This document shows, piece by piece, positions 1 through 31,371 of a stretch of DNA of 64,000 bases. The stretch spans positions 43,209,116 to 43,273,115 of the forward strand of contig NC_088301.1 of NCBI RefSeq assembly GCF_032854445.1, given 5' to 3'. The position numbers and the translations under genes were made by a program. How positions within the stretch are numbered: the stretch's first letter is position 1; each line of letters starts with the position of its first letter. The DNA comes from Liolophura sinensis. Lineage: Eukaryota > Mollusca > Polyplacophora > Chitonida > Chitonidae. The notes beneath the pieces were generated by a model. The model searched no databases, had not been told where the DNA came from, and was given only the letters and a program-made list of their open reading frames with translations.

Positions 1-2467
1 AATTTCATAACTACTGATTTCTTTTGCTTTCACATAACAGCTGAAGACTATTGATTTTTTCACCTCATGTGGATTGTGATATTATATTTTCCATTGATTT
101 CATACCCCTCCTGATTTCTCATTTTATACTGACATTACTTCTTGAACGTGATAGGATGTTTTAATTAAATACCCTACCCTTTGGAAGTTTATTGGAGATT
201 GCTTGATTACCAGTTTGTTGTTCGCAGTTCAAAGCCTTGTCTCAATACCTGATCAGGGTTGAGTCTTTTATGAAGCCAATCAATGATAGCCAGCTAGGCC
301 TTGTGCTTGGTTAATTTCTTTGCTTTTATTGCTGGCAGTCCTGGGATTATGGCTACTTTGGGATTACCTGATTTGTGTTGGCATAGCATCAAATTAACGA
401 CTTATGTTATGCAGTCACTTGGGTGCCCAGCCAACAGAGTGTAATTCTCGTCTGATCTAGTCAATTCTACTTATCAGGAATTCCCTTATTCCACCTTTCT
501 TAGCAAGTACATACTGTAATCCCCAGGTCATTGATTTTATCACATCCTTAGTTCTCACTGAGGAAACTAGAGGAAATCAATAAAAAATTTTATGCGTGGT
601 CAGAACACTTGGTTCGTTCAAGTGTTAATCTTGTGCTTCAAATGCTAGTTTATGGCACAAAGTCCTTGTTATTTTTATTCATTTCAAGGCTGAACGTATG
701 TCCATATACAGGAAACATTTGGAGGTAATTTTCTGACCCCAAACCTTAAAGGTGATATTATGACAGAAATTTTGTCCAGCACAACAAAGTGACACTTTTT
801 GAGAGTTTTTGAGTTGATGAAGGAAATACATTTGTATGAAAACTAAACTTTTTATTGGTAAACCATTATATTTACATGTTACTAATCTACAGTTTAATGA
901 CATGTAGTTTAGGAGCCCAAACAGTCAGGACTTTCCAGAACTAAGATGGCTCTAGATATAGCCCTGCCATGTTTTCAGAAACATAAATGTGGTGCATTTT
1001 TTTTTTTTTTTTTGTGGTCTTTGTGCCTCTCTTCCTAAATTCTATATATGTATACATTTCTAGAGATTGATTTGTGTAGAATGGCTGGCTTTTGCATGTG
1101 TGTTTGAAATGCCTATGAATCTCAGCACTGTTTCACATGTTATTCATATTATCTCAAATGGGTCTATGTGGTAAAGAATGTGTCAAGTGAATATTGATAT
1201 ATCATTAAATGGAGCTGTATAACAAATCACATACTTTACACACAATAATACATAATTGGGAATATTTTTAATGTGTTGAATAAAATTTTAATTGAATGAA
1301 CAGGATTGTGGTTGTGATATACAAATACTTGAATCAGATATTAAAGAGATTTGTGTAGAAGCTTTGCCATGTCAAAGACATAGATTTACTTGAGATAAAG
1401 ATGAATAGTGTTACAGTAACACCTGGGTATGAATTGCTGTATGTGCCCTAAAACTTCACAGAGATGAGAAAGTGCATTTGTTGAGTTACATGTACTGATT
1501 AATTCATCGACTGTGGCCTTTTTGAGTGAAGTTTAATATTTATCAGAAAAACACAAGTGTTGGCATATAAAGTATCAGTTTAAATAAAATGAGTAAGTCA
1601 TGGTTGGAATTTTTTTGTGAAATACTGTATTAAAAATTGTAAATGTAAACACATGTAGGTTTTGCAATTCTTTTACTTTAATTTGTGTACATTGCATTTA
1701 TTTAGGCATATATGTACTTCAGTCTTGAGCATTATTATCTGTAGGCTGATAAAGTCATATTTTGTGTACATCCCTGAAGTTTACCAGTACATGTATTTCT
1801 TTCTACTGTTGTTGTATATAATAATTTACATGCTTAAAGCCATAAAGGACATTAAGTGTTACCGTGGAGGAATTATTTGTGAAAGTAGGATAAGTTGATA
1901 TATGCATAATGTGGGTTTACTTAAGCATGGCTTTTATGGTTTGTCAGTGCCACCTGGCATTTGTAGTCACATGTTCCCCTTGGGATGGGATGGAACTCCC
2001 TGTTGGCTTAAGGAGGCTCAGCAGGGTGGAATTGGTTGTAGGAGGATGGCTTAGGAAACAGCTGGCAGAGGTCATCACCTCTGCCCTGCACTGAGGTTAA
2101 AGTCAACCTTTTGATACAGCCAGATCTTGCACAGATTAGAAGATAGACCAGTCAGATTGAGATTATTTTCCCCTCTGACATTTATTTATGGTGATGTCAC
2201 ATAGAGGTCAAGCTTTCATCTGAGATGCACTTCCTGGGTTTGGCTTTTTTTGGAACTTAAGTTGCTCCTCCCCACTTATGAATGTTATAAGTTGTCTGCC
2301 TTGTGAGTAGTCTGAGATTGGAGCATGCTGGAAACTGTTAATATTAAGTCATTTGTGTGCTAATTTATTACATTACAAATAATCATTGATGACTGATTGT
2401 TTCCTGTATTACATACAATACATTTATGTAAACTATACGTAATATGTAAATATGATTTAAAACGGAC

Positions 2468-2973
2468 ACTGAGTTAGCCCAAAGCTAAGCTGAACATTCC
2501 TACCATAACGCCCAGCTTCGGTCATGTAGACTTTCACGCAGACAATTTCACAAAAAAAAAAAAAAAAAAAAATGCTCGAACGCTACCTTATTTTTGCTGT
2601 CCGCCGATTCCCTAAAGTACCTGAAATGTAATATGTCAAAGCCAGCACTTGTAAACCAATTTTCAACAGTTATCCAGCCACTTAAACTTTTGAATCGGAC
2701 AACTCAAATCAACGTCTGTCATGTTTAGAATTATTTTCTTCACATTTGGGCAGGATGATGGGCCTCGAAAATTTTATCCCACCCAACATTCTATTTACAG
2801 AGCATGCAATTTTGACATACTACATTTCGGGGGCTTAGGGAATCAGTGGATTGCAAAAATAAAGTAGGGTTCAAGCAGGGTTTTTTAGTGAAATTGTCTG
2901 CATGGAAATCTAAATTACTGAAACTGGACATTACGTTAGGAACGTCCAGCTTACTGTTGGGCTAATACTGAGT
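2468..2973. mobile_element. Fold-back (MITE-like) element with long imperfect inverted repeats
   Basis: The left arm, about 2468-2642, and the reverse complement of the right arm, about 2805-2973, align along most of their length. Shared blocks include TTAGCCCAA, TGCAGACAATTTCAC or close variants, CTTATTTTTGC, GATTCCCTAA and ATGTCAAA. The left arm has an expanded A run (about 2552-2571) where the right arm has a T6 tract. The spacer of about 160 bp has no open frame, so this would be a non-autonomous DNA transposon. Termini read ACTGAGT on the left and ACTCAGT on the complement of the right end. No clear target-site duplication was identified. Confidence 0.65.
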
Positions 2974-5900
2974 ATGCAGTGTATATATGACATTGTAGGA
3001 CACATATCATCAACCAGGTGTTGTTAACATAAAACCTGCATTAATGAATTAACTGATGATAACTGCCCATGCTGTAAATTCAGTTAATATTACACCATGG
3101 CTACACACCATTTATAAATACATGTACACACATATTAGGTGCTCTAAGCACACATGTAATTGTATACTTTTTCGGTAGATGCTTTTGTTTATGTTCACCA
3201 CATATGACTTTGTGTCATTTTTATCTTGGCAGTACCTTTCAATTTGTATGATTTGACTTTCTTAAGAATGCACATGTACCCAAGAAGGTTGTTGTGTACA
3301 TAAAACTATTTTCCCCATGTGGTAACCATTTAGACTCTGTGAATTGCATCATCTACCATCCAATTCGTGCAGTAACCTGTGAATGATGCCTAATTCATTA
3401 GACCCCTAATTCACAAGGGCCATTGCCTCTGCCTTGCTCCAAGGTATTTCTGTTGCATGTGTTATTACACTTCGGGTTAGCGTTATATAGTAACACATAT
3501 GCTAGATGTACGTTTAAGTTACCATGTAAAGTTGAGGTGTCCCATGTCGACATAAACAACTCCACAGTTCATTAATTTTCCCCAAACCCTTTTCACCAGT
3601 TTGTTCAAGGTTAAACATCTCTGAGTGAATCATTTTTCTTGGACTGTGTAATTAATAACTATAATGTCTAAAATCACCTATATGTTCAGATATAATTAAT
3701 ATATCTGAATATATATATATATATTTTGGGTAGTGAGTTCACCTGTACAAAGCACAGGCATAGCTTATGTCATACCTGGTCGGCGACCAATAACAGGGAA
3801 GACAGTGTTAAAAGTAAGTGTTTGGAGAATAAAATTCACGCCTGAATGTATTGTGTATTATATCAATGATGCGGTAGATGTTAGGGGTGATATTCTAAAA
3901 AGTACATGTGCAGCATGTATTAAGCTGCTGTTTTGCATACATGTACATGTAGAGCACAGCGACATGAGAAGGATGTTCCATCATTGATGCCCTGCATTCG
4001 TGTAAATTACCATAAACGTACAACCGTACAAAATTCATGACCTTCACGTCACTTTTTTATTTCTATTAGAATCTACATTTATGTTAAAGTAAATGTGTGA
4101 GCTGAAGTTATGCATTCATGTGTCTTGTATCTCTACATGCAGGCTCTTGGGTAGCCTTGCTTCCAAATTTAAGTTCTGTAGATTTTGTGGCCATGGTGAT
4201 TCAAATGATTTCTAAAACTCACATAATCTTCCGCCTGGGTTCTTATCTTACAGCTATCAGTGCTACGTGGCTTTTACAAACACATGTACAAAAATGTGAT
4301 GGATATTTTTAGACTGTTGAATTCCCATGATATAGTAGACTAGCATAACTTCTGTAAGCCCAGCAGAAGTCTATTCGTATGCATTGACAGGACTTCACAT
4401 GGAAGTGGTGTGAGCTGCAGTGTAGGTCTGACTGCTGAAGTGAAAGCTTACAGTTACAGGAGTGTCTTCCCACAATATATAGACTTCCAGTTCAAGGCAA
4501 ATGTCAAGACAGTTAATAGTTAACAGATTCTCATCCCTCAACAGCCCTAGACGTACCTGTCTGTCAGTCTGGCCTTATGGTGCTGCTTACATGGTTTAGC
4601 ACCCCATATGGCCAAAATCTAACAATATATGTATTTGACTATGTAATGTTAAACATTTCAAAAACCAATGGATAGAGCCTGGAATTTGATTTGCATGTAG
4701 AAAATACAATTTTTATCTTTGAAAAATACATTGAAATCTGTTAATAACTTTAGAAGCTCATGATTGGTCAAATATAGGATGTCATAAGAACTTTTGAATT
4801 TTGATATACCCTGTGTTCTCAACCTTTTTGCATATGAAACAGCAACTTTCTGCACCATTTGTGCACATTTTTTTAAATTTTATTTTGGAGACAAAACTAC
4901 CTTGGTAACATAACAGAGAGAGAGCTGTGATTTATATCTGGTACTGGCCCAAGCCACAATGATGAAATCTGCCTACATGTGAAGAAATATTATTAACATT
5001 TTATACATATCCATGTACATGTATTGGGCATGTACAGATCACTCAGCACAGCAGGATGCAGAGGATGGTTATTTCACTATTACATGCACATAACTTGTAC
5101 ACTCAGCTAGGGTGTTATAATGGTGTACTTCCTGTTCTCAGTGTTGTGACATGCAGGAGGATGTCTGTATAGAACTAGTATTCAGTGTACCAGCAGGTGC
5201 TTGCTGAGAAAACACCTGTACCGCACAGACTTGATCTTCAGCTGCAGATCACTGCTTGTGTATCTTCTACGACTTCTTCAAAGTCAAGGGGTTTGCACAG
5301 CTAGCTCTAAAAGACAACCTCAGAGCCCAAGGTTTCAAACCTGCTTCTCTGTTCTGACTCACATCACAAAAATTTAACTTCTTTTCTAGGTATTTATTTA
5401 TGTCACTCCGTGCACTCAGACATATAGATAGAACATGTAGTCCCAGTTTGAGTGTGGCATGTTCACTCACTTGTATGTTGAAAGTTCTTACTTGGAATAC
5501 ATGCATTCAGGTTTGTAAAATTTATAAAACATATATATACATGTATGTGGAGAAGCTTTGACTGAAAATGCTGTAATTCTGTGATGCAACATGTATGCAC
5601 ATACATGGTTAAGTTTTTGAGCTTGTGCTAAAAAAGATTTGACAGTTTGTCAATCACTGTATGGCATGATACATGATAGTTTTACTTTCGCTTTGCCTTA
5701 ATGAATAATCATGTATTGAATTACCCCACCTGAATTCTCAAAGCTCAATATATATTGTAGACAGATTGTTTAAAATATATTGTGCAATTTGTTAACTGAA
5801 CATATACAATATGTGTACAAGTAGCTGAAATCAGTCAAGAATGATGGTGAAAACCTACACCTGGTTGACTAATTAATTTGAACTTGTCTTAGTAATTCTA

Positions 5901-6590
5901 GATAACTTCAAGGTGTGAGATTGGATTCATGTAAAGTTCATCTATCAAACTACATCCATACATATAGATGAATCTTAGTGGGTTTCAGCAGAATAATATG
6001 TTATTGTTAACTACATGGACATGTCCTGAGTGATTAGAGAGTGTTCTAATCAGAAACATGTGCTCTGAAGGGAAATGGCGAACTTATCAATGATTTAGGT
6101 GTAGGAAGCAGACTGTGTAAAAATAGGTTTGGTGTATAGATCCCAAACACACAGCTGACCTGTGTTTTGCTCATGACTTGGTGAGGTATACACATGATAC
6201 CAGGCTGAGAACATCTGAAGCCCACTGACACAGTAAACATAGGTATTGTAGTTCCTGCTGTCATCATAGTGGGTTGTGATGATGTCGGTTGGGGAGGGGG
6301 AGTGATAGGGAGAGAAGGACAGTTAAGGATAATTAAAATAATTCAATTTACAGTAGACGGAACTGAGTTGGTATATGTATGGGCAAGATGAATTTTGAAC
6401 AAATGGAGATGGTACATGTACACATATATTATGACAGCAGGGGGACAGATGCTAGAGTTTGAAGGATATGAGATGTAGTATAGAATCTATAATGAGGAGG
6501 CTTTAGAGGATAGGAGATATTAATTGCTGGATATAGAATCATGAATATACCTGATTTTTAATATGGAAAAGGAGCAGTCATCTGATGACT

Positions 6591-6619
6591 GGGTGGGGTG
6601 GGGTTTGAGGGGGGGGGGA
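6591..6619 (+). repeat. G-rich tract, possible G-quadruplex
   Basis: Four G-runs, GGG T GGGG T GGGG and then a G10 run after TTTGA, meet the usual G-quadruplex pattern on the plus strand. The tract lies upstream of the first recognised kinase exon. Function is unknown. Confidence 0.4.
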
Positions 6620-7790
6620 GTGGTGTTATGCAAACAAAAAGTTGATAATTTCTTCATTGAAACAGACAGAAATTTAGAAAAAATTTATTTGTCATTCTTA
6701 GTGAAGTAGGAATGGATAATCAGCCCATGTATCAAAATGCTCAGAAAAGTGCAAGTGCTGTGCGTACATGTAATTATTGTGTGGTGGAAATTGTGTGATA
6801 GGACATCAATCTTGATAACTAAGACAGCGTAACGGCTCATAATATGTTAGTCACTTAGAGTTTAAGTTCTTGTGCGTGTGGGTTAGTGTACGGCCGTACA
6901 TGTATCTTTCAGTTGATAAATGGAGGATAAGCATAGGTGGAGGCCCAACTGGTGAGCAAGCGGTCGTTTCCTTGCCAGGCGCGATTTGCCCATGATTAGT
7001 ACTTTGGTTAGGTTTCTATCGATTAACCCAGGAGATTATATGTCTGGCCAGAGGCATTCATCAGTGCGTTTGTATCTATGTTGGTGTACCTACGTCAGTA
7101 TCACTCGCACCTGAGAGATACCTTTGGCATCCAGTTTCTGTTGGCTTGTGTGGGTTTGAATCAGGTGTCTACGGTATTGGACCAGTCAGTCCTGTTAATA
7201 ATGAGACCTTCCCTTTCTTACAATGTACATCCTCACCTCAGTCACAGCATCCACATTAGATTCTTCTTGTCTTTAAGACACAAGGCTTGCGTACATGTAT
7301 GTATTCATCACGTCATGACAGTCAAACATATACATGAACCAAAGTAGTGAGTTACCTAGCAGAAGTGATGTACATCTAAGAGTCCTGTCCTTGAACAGGA
7401 ATGCAGTGTCATTAGATGACTCATCAGGATTTTAAGTTTACCTAGTTCAGTGTGTGTTTGGTGTTAGTCTTTAGATGGCTTAATAATGAAATTATCATCA
7501 CATACAGGTACTTTAGATTTAGGCAAAACTGAATGTTGGCGTGTAAACGACCCATACATGTACATAGCTTAAAATAATATTTAAAAAAAATGCTGAACTA
7601 CATGCCGGAACATATAAGATCCCTGTCTCAAAAAGAGAGAAAGAGAGAGCTCACAGTGTTTATACTCTTCATACAAAATGGTGCGTACATATAAGTTATA
7701 ATGTAGTTTACATGTTACTTTGTGCATTCATCATGCCGCAAAGAAGTACATGTATGTTTGTTAACACCTGCGTTTTATCCTGGTTTACAG

Positions 7791-24851
<17,061 letters not shown>

Positions 24852-27800
24852 GATGACTTCAGGAACACAATGGAATTGGCTGCAAGGCTTGTGATGTCTG
24901 ACACAGTGTGTGTGTTTCATTCAAAAAAATTCACCTCAAATCAGGGATTAACCTATCTTCAGGGGTTCAACACTGCACCAAGAGTGGCCCTTAACACATG
25001 GTTGAGTGATGTACATCTCTTGCCTGAAGAGAAGGCTTACCTGGTTTAGACTGACTCCCCCATTGATTAGCTGTCTGTTGAACTCCGCTTATGTGGGTGG
25101 TCAGTGACTGCCAGGCACAGCTGATGAACTGTGTGGGTTGACCAGTGAAAATGTGATAAAATGTTTGTTAAATTTACCCAGGACACCAGATACGTATACT
25201 GTGGAGGGCATTATCCAGTCCAGTATCAGCAGTGTGCTGATATCTGCTTCATGGCTGTTAGATCATTGATGTACAGTCAACAGAATGCTCCACTTGGGCA
25301 TTTAGAGTCTCAGCGGAAGGATTTAGGCTGTGCTCTTTTTCAGCAATTTCAAGATTACTGCGAATTCCACATGTAATACACGTTCATTCAATTGCTTGGA
25401 GAAGTTTGCCTGTGCTTCTGTGCAGTAAAGCTGGTCCTCTTCACAGGCCTTGAATCAAGCAAATGTGTTTGAATTCTCCAAAAAAAAAAAAAAAAAAAAA
25501 TCCCAGAAAACGACTCAAACTATATAGTGACATCATGACTTTTGTGTTGATCTTACATATTTGTGAAAGAAACTACAGACAGATAATCATGCATGTCATG
25601 AAAATCTTATTAAAACAACAGTGCTGTAGATTTGGACTACGCAATGGAGAAAGAAAGTTACTGTATACAAAATATGCCAAAGTTTTTGACTGTCAATACC
25701 AAATACTACCACTTAATTCCTTCAATCCCCAACATCTAGGAAGACATGGAATATTGAATTTTAGACTGTCGTTCATTTTCTTCTCTATCATTAGACTGTG
25801 CTGCTAAGCAATCACATCAACATCGAAGAGTAATTGATCTTTGTTTGTATATTGAAGAGGAATTGTAAATGATCTGTAACTTTCAATTTTTTTTTTTAGG
25901 TATGTTCATCTTGATGCCATTAAATCCTGGAAATAATCTTTTCTTTAAGAAGTTCATGGTCTTTATATATAATGAAAATTTCATCATTTTAACCACCCTG
26001 ATATCATCAATAAATCCGTTCAAAGGTGTGAATACTTTTGTTGAAATGTTCAGGTAAATTTTTGAGACAGGTACATATATGTGAAATATTCATCAGATCA
26101 CACATAGGTCATTATTTATATTCAAATATGTATTTGATATCGGAATTATTAACAAGTGCAAACCTGTCTTTGAAACATCATACTCATGCCTATCTATTTT
26201 TGTGAACGCGTATGTTCATGAACTTGATCCCTTAACATAACTTTCCTATCACAGAAGTATTTTTCTGGTTATAGAGTGTTTGTACTTCCGGCATTAGTGA
26301 TTTTTTTCATAAATTATACTTGTATATTAAACAGGTATATAATGTCTGGGTTTAGATGAGACATAACCTGACACCTGAAAACAATTTCAGCCTAGGCTTT
26401 GCACAACAACAAAAAACTGAAATTTATAGGTGTTCATTGTGGTGAGCTACAAATTGTAATGCTGTGCTTTGTCCACGTTACATAGTGGTAACTGTCAATG
26501 TCTGATGCATGACTGAGAACACATGTAGGGTCTGTTGATCCAATGTCCATTTACATATCTGCAAAACGCCCTCCATATGTTTGCTGCTTGCATTGAAAAA
26601 AAAAAAGGCAGACCGAAAACTCATCTGGATCTGCATCTGGATATGGCATTAGTGTTATTTAACCAGCTTGTTATACCCGAGTTAATTTGAACATCTTCAG
26701 GATTGTTATAAAAAATATCCATTACATACAACTTTAAAAATTTATTATAAGCTAATGGTTATTAGGGCCTGCAGGGTAATAGTCTGGTAAATTTATTTGA
26801 CATTGAAATACCTAGTTACAAACAAAACTACTTAATATAACAGCTTTGTGTTTTGGTTTCGGTAAAAAGGGTGTTGGGTTTGCCTATCTCAGGGTGGTAT
26901 ATGATTGAAATGTGGAATAAAATGTTACATGACATCAGTGTGGAATCCAAGTTTAAGAAGACTTATATAACGCTGAACCACTATCTTTATGCCTTTTCTT
27001 AATTTATGCTTGGTGATCATTTATACCTGTAGCAGTTTGCTAAACATTATTATTATTATTTTTTTTTACATTGAAATATTATTCTTTTTCTGCTTTTCAA
27101 TATTGTATACTAAGAGCCATGTTAAAGTTATCTTAGTGGTAAGCCACTGGTTTTGCCTAAGGTATTGTAATGGACTGTAGAAAGCTACTTTTGTTCATTC
27201 CTCATGTCTACACCATGGTGCAGTAAATATGCCATCAGCTGAAGATGGTTGAAGTGAAACACATGTAGCTTGCTAAAGTTGTGCTATTGATGGGCTACCA
27301 AACTAAGTGGTTTTTCACTGAGAAACTATCTTCTCTTAGTTTATACACCAGTTCCTAGCCGTAAGCCTTATGATTTACATTATTGAGTTTTTCTCTGTGG
27401 TGAAATATTATGGGAAATTCATTCTTGTCTGAATCCGTCTCATTATTAAATTACATGTTGTTTGCCAAATTTTTTTTTCTTTTTTCACTCTGTTATACTG
27501 CTATTCTGATTTCTACTTACAGCATCTATACCAACTTGTGTTGACTATGAGTTCCTAAGGGAGATAACCCTGCCAGTCCTTGAATTTTTTTTTTTTTTAG
27601 TTTGTAAAACATTTGATATTGTTTGGTTTTTGGGCTGGGACAGTAGCTGTGTGCCATGTGCTTTATTGTTCTATGCAGAATGTAGGAAATAATTTTCCAG
27701 TACAGGGACCGTCCATGATTAACAGTCACTGCTATCACCATGTTTGACCTCTGCATATGAACTGGTGTATGTGATGGTGTACATGGCCTTACACATTGGT

Positions 27801-30800
27801 TGTAAATATGGGCGGGCCCCGTTAGTTGTTTGTAAATATAGACATTGTTTGTGTTTGTGGATCAAAACATTTTCAGAAACACCATGTTTACAAGGACCTT
27901 TGGACAATTATTATAATGTTGTTATATATAAAAAATATATATGTAAAAAAGAAAAAAACATTCTAATGGGCTGATACCCATTTTTCAGATATGAGTGATA
28001 TCTTTGATATCTTAATATTTTCCTGTTTTTATGATTTAAATCCTTTAAAATTCTAAAAGACCCGATATTTAAAAATATGGTTGTGTGGTTACTGAAGTAT
28101 CTATTCAAACTCACCTACCAAAAATATTGATGGGATAAAGTCTAAGCAGTGTGCAGTTAATTACTCCTATGAAGACTCCAGACATACAGAATTAAGGAGA
28201 AACTCTTGACACTTCAATCTTTGTCATGTTTCTTCATGATGTATTCTTTTGCTTACCGTTCAACACATTTTCATTCTGTCATTTACGTTGTCATTTATTA
28301 ACGTATTATAACATATCATTTGAGATAAACATATACATTCTAAATTATTGGACAATGTTTGTAGCGGCAAATAGCATCCAAGTAAGGGCCAAACTAACTT
28401 GCCATCAGAGTATACCTGGTAGGTGTGAAACTTGTATCTAACGTACAAACAGTATTAATGCTGAATGGGGGATGAAAAAGTTCTGTTCAAAACCACGACC
28501 AAAACAAAAAAACAAAAAAAATCTTCTCCCCTCAAGACAACCAAGTCAAATAAAGGAAATTCAGAAAAGGTAAACTGTGAGCATGGAACAGTAGTCTACT
28601 CTGATATGGTACTGTAAAGTAACCATGCAACATACCAACCGTATGGCTCACAACAACCCTGAAGGCCCACTGTACACAGCTGAAATACACAGCTGCAGTT
28701 CTCACAAGATATATTGTAGCTGGTATGCCGTACTTGTGAGTATCGATCGTAAATGCACAAACTACAAGTAAGCTACTAAACCTGGACTACCCTCACAGCA
28801 CTGAACAGTTTGGCCTACAGCTCAGTCTTGTGCTGATGATTTGGTCCTTTCTGAACATCGCCACATATTCCAGAACGAATCAGAAATATGATTTATGTAG
28901 ACAAAGGTCTTGAAAATAATGAAATTTTTCAGGATTTTTTACATAGAAATTAACTTCAAATTGTGATATAGAAGTGACGGACTGTTGAATAGAAGCAATA
29001 TGCACTGAAGTTGAAATTTTAGCGTTTCTATTTATATAGCAAATGCATTAGAGGTTTTGGAGAATATGAACTAAACACATGTTTTGCAGAATGAAGTTTA
29101 AATTAGTCAAGTGTTAAAAGAAAAAAAAGAAAAAGGTGAACAATGTAATTTTGTGTTTATCATGGTTGGACAGACATGAACAGAATCGTTCTCATCCTAC
29201 CAAGAATTGTCTGTGTACAAGTGTGTCCGTTATGCAACCATAGGTGTATACTATTTTCCTTACATGTATAATTTCACTGAATATAACTTTTGGTCATTCC
29301 TTGTTCAGTACTTTTATTTGGTGTTTGATTTTGACACATTACAAGGCTCATAGTTCACATACCAGTTGTGTACAGGTATTTTTTTGTTCAAGTATTTCAT
29401 CTTAGATCACCACATAAACCATTATACATGTCATGGCCATATGTACCTGTAATAATGTATATAAGGAATATCTCATTGCTCTATAGATTGTCTTAGGCTA
29501 GTTCGTGTGGTGCAAAAGAAAACTATGAAAACACTTCAAAACATCAAATGGTAAACATCTGAAGAACTTTTACAAAAAGAAAACACAAGCTTTTGAAGCT
29601 TTTGTTATTTTTTTTAACATCTTGTATGTTTTGAAGAATATGCGGTTTTTCATTCTGGATTCATGAAAGTTTAATTTGCCTTGTTCACCTACAAAGAACT
29701 GCAGTTAATTAAGAGGGGATTCCCTCTTCCATGAAAAAAAAAAAGGTATCTGCCGTGCTTAGTCATGTCCTGTTTATGAATAGATGCTGTAGTTCCCAAT
29801 GCTATTTGTAAGAAATAGAAATAAAAAGTTAGAAACATTGAAATAATTTGTTTTTTTTTTTCTTAGTGGTTTTACTGAGCTGCTTCTTCAGTCTGCACTG
29901 GTTTGTTAGAGGACTTGGTCGTTGTTCCACCTTCTCTATCCAACCTCATACACTCATGACTTCTGACATCATTTACTAGAATGCATGTTTCCTGGCTGCT
30001 AACTGCATTTGTCAGCAAACAGATGCTACCATCAATAAGAAACCAGGGAAATGAAACAGGGCATCACAAGCTATCTATTATGAATTTGTATGTGTAATTC
30101 ACGAAGCAATCATTTCACAGCTAGCACAGCACTGAGGCAAGAGACCAAAGTCTCAAAAAAGCAATTAGCTTCTCTGGTCTCAAGGTAAGCTGTTCCACTG
30201 TCAGAAATCTGAAAACTCCAGCTGAATTTCATAAATTGCTTCTTGGACTGGTGTTTTGCATCATACTGAAAAATATTTCACATTAGTGACCGTCTGTGTA
30301 TAGGGCACAGCCTTGAGGGTTTTTTTTGCAACATGTACCTGACAAATGCCATTGGGTAATGATAGCCATGTAGCTGAACTTGCAAGACTGAAGTTGTCCA
30401 AAAATTCCACACCAAGAGGACTATTGCAAACAGAATAGTATTAAGATTAATATGTTCTTTATTTATACAAAATAATTTACAATGAACTAAATAACGATCA
30501 CAATGGTTATTTACAGATGTGATGGTGTTATACAAGTATTAGCTCTCAGGTTAGGTGCTTTCCTTTTCACTTTCACATGCACTGTCAAATTCCCAGCAAA
30601 ATTCTTAAGAAGAGGAAAAAATCAAAACTGAAGTTAAGCAGATCTACATGTATCTTAAATAAAACTTGTCTTTCTTCAATTAAAAAGACATAGTAATGTA
30701 CTTGAAATGCAATGGCATACCATACACAAATGGAGTATTGCATGTATTCAATACCCAGTGCTAAAGTATTAAATCTACATACTGCTTGAACAAGTTGTGT

Positions 30801-31371
30801 ACATGAGAATGAACACCTGTACACATGTGAAAAAGATACCCAATATTTTCCTTCTTCCTCAACAGTGAAGAAACATTCATATCAGCCTAGAATTGAGCCT
30901 GTAGACAAAATAACACTGCTCTCACAGACATATCTGAGTAGTCTAATGCAATAATGTCACCTGTAGAGTCTACTTACAGAGGTCAAGAATAATGAGGCAT
31001 ACTGACCCAGCGAACATTACTTCATACATTTTTAATGTTTCCACAAGGATTCCCCAAGGTACCATAATCCTCAGTGCAGACTTTCACAAGTTTTGATAGT
31101 TTTATGACATCTCCATTCCATTCTGACATGATTCTGCTAGTTTCTGATTATATACACATATATTATTAGTATGCATGGACAGGAATTCATCTGTCATACT
31201 TATAGGTGAAAGAAGTCTTCAAGTGCAAGTACTGAGTAACCTGCGTTGTCATCACATAGCATGATGTTCCTCTATCTGGGCTGATCCAGTTGTCTCCCCT
31301 GTTTCCTAGTCTGCTTGACAACATGCGCTTTCTGCCATTGGTTGTGATTAAGTCAGACTGCCACACAGGTG
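24852..31371. other. Convergent intergenic interval and 3' UTRs (PCTAIRE kinase / LSM8)
   Basis: 6.5 kb with no recognisable gene. The left part must hold the kinase 3' UTR: several AATAAA motifs occur, for example at 26916-26921, but the true polyadenylation site cannot be chosen. The right part should hold the LSM8 3' UTR on the minus strand; TTTATT (reverse AATAAA) occurs near 30453. Homopolymer A or T tracts are frequent (25481-25500, 26596-26606, 27586-27598). Open frames here are short and AT-driven. Confidence 0.6.

Larger units (their letters stand above)
1..7790. other. Non-coding upstream or 5' intronic sequence
   Basis: No convincing gene was seen here. It is presumably intron or upstream sequence of the PCTAIRE kinase, whose N-terminal exons I could not find. 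It holds a fold-back DNA element (2468-2973), a G-rich tract (6591-6619), several (TA)n and TACATGTA-rich stretches, and one weak exon-like stretch near 3734-3813. The open frames here are short and have no recognisable similarity. Confidence 0.6.
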
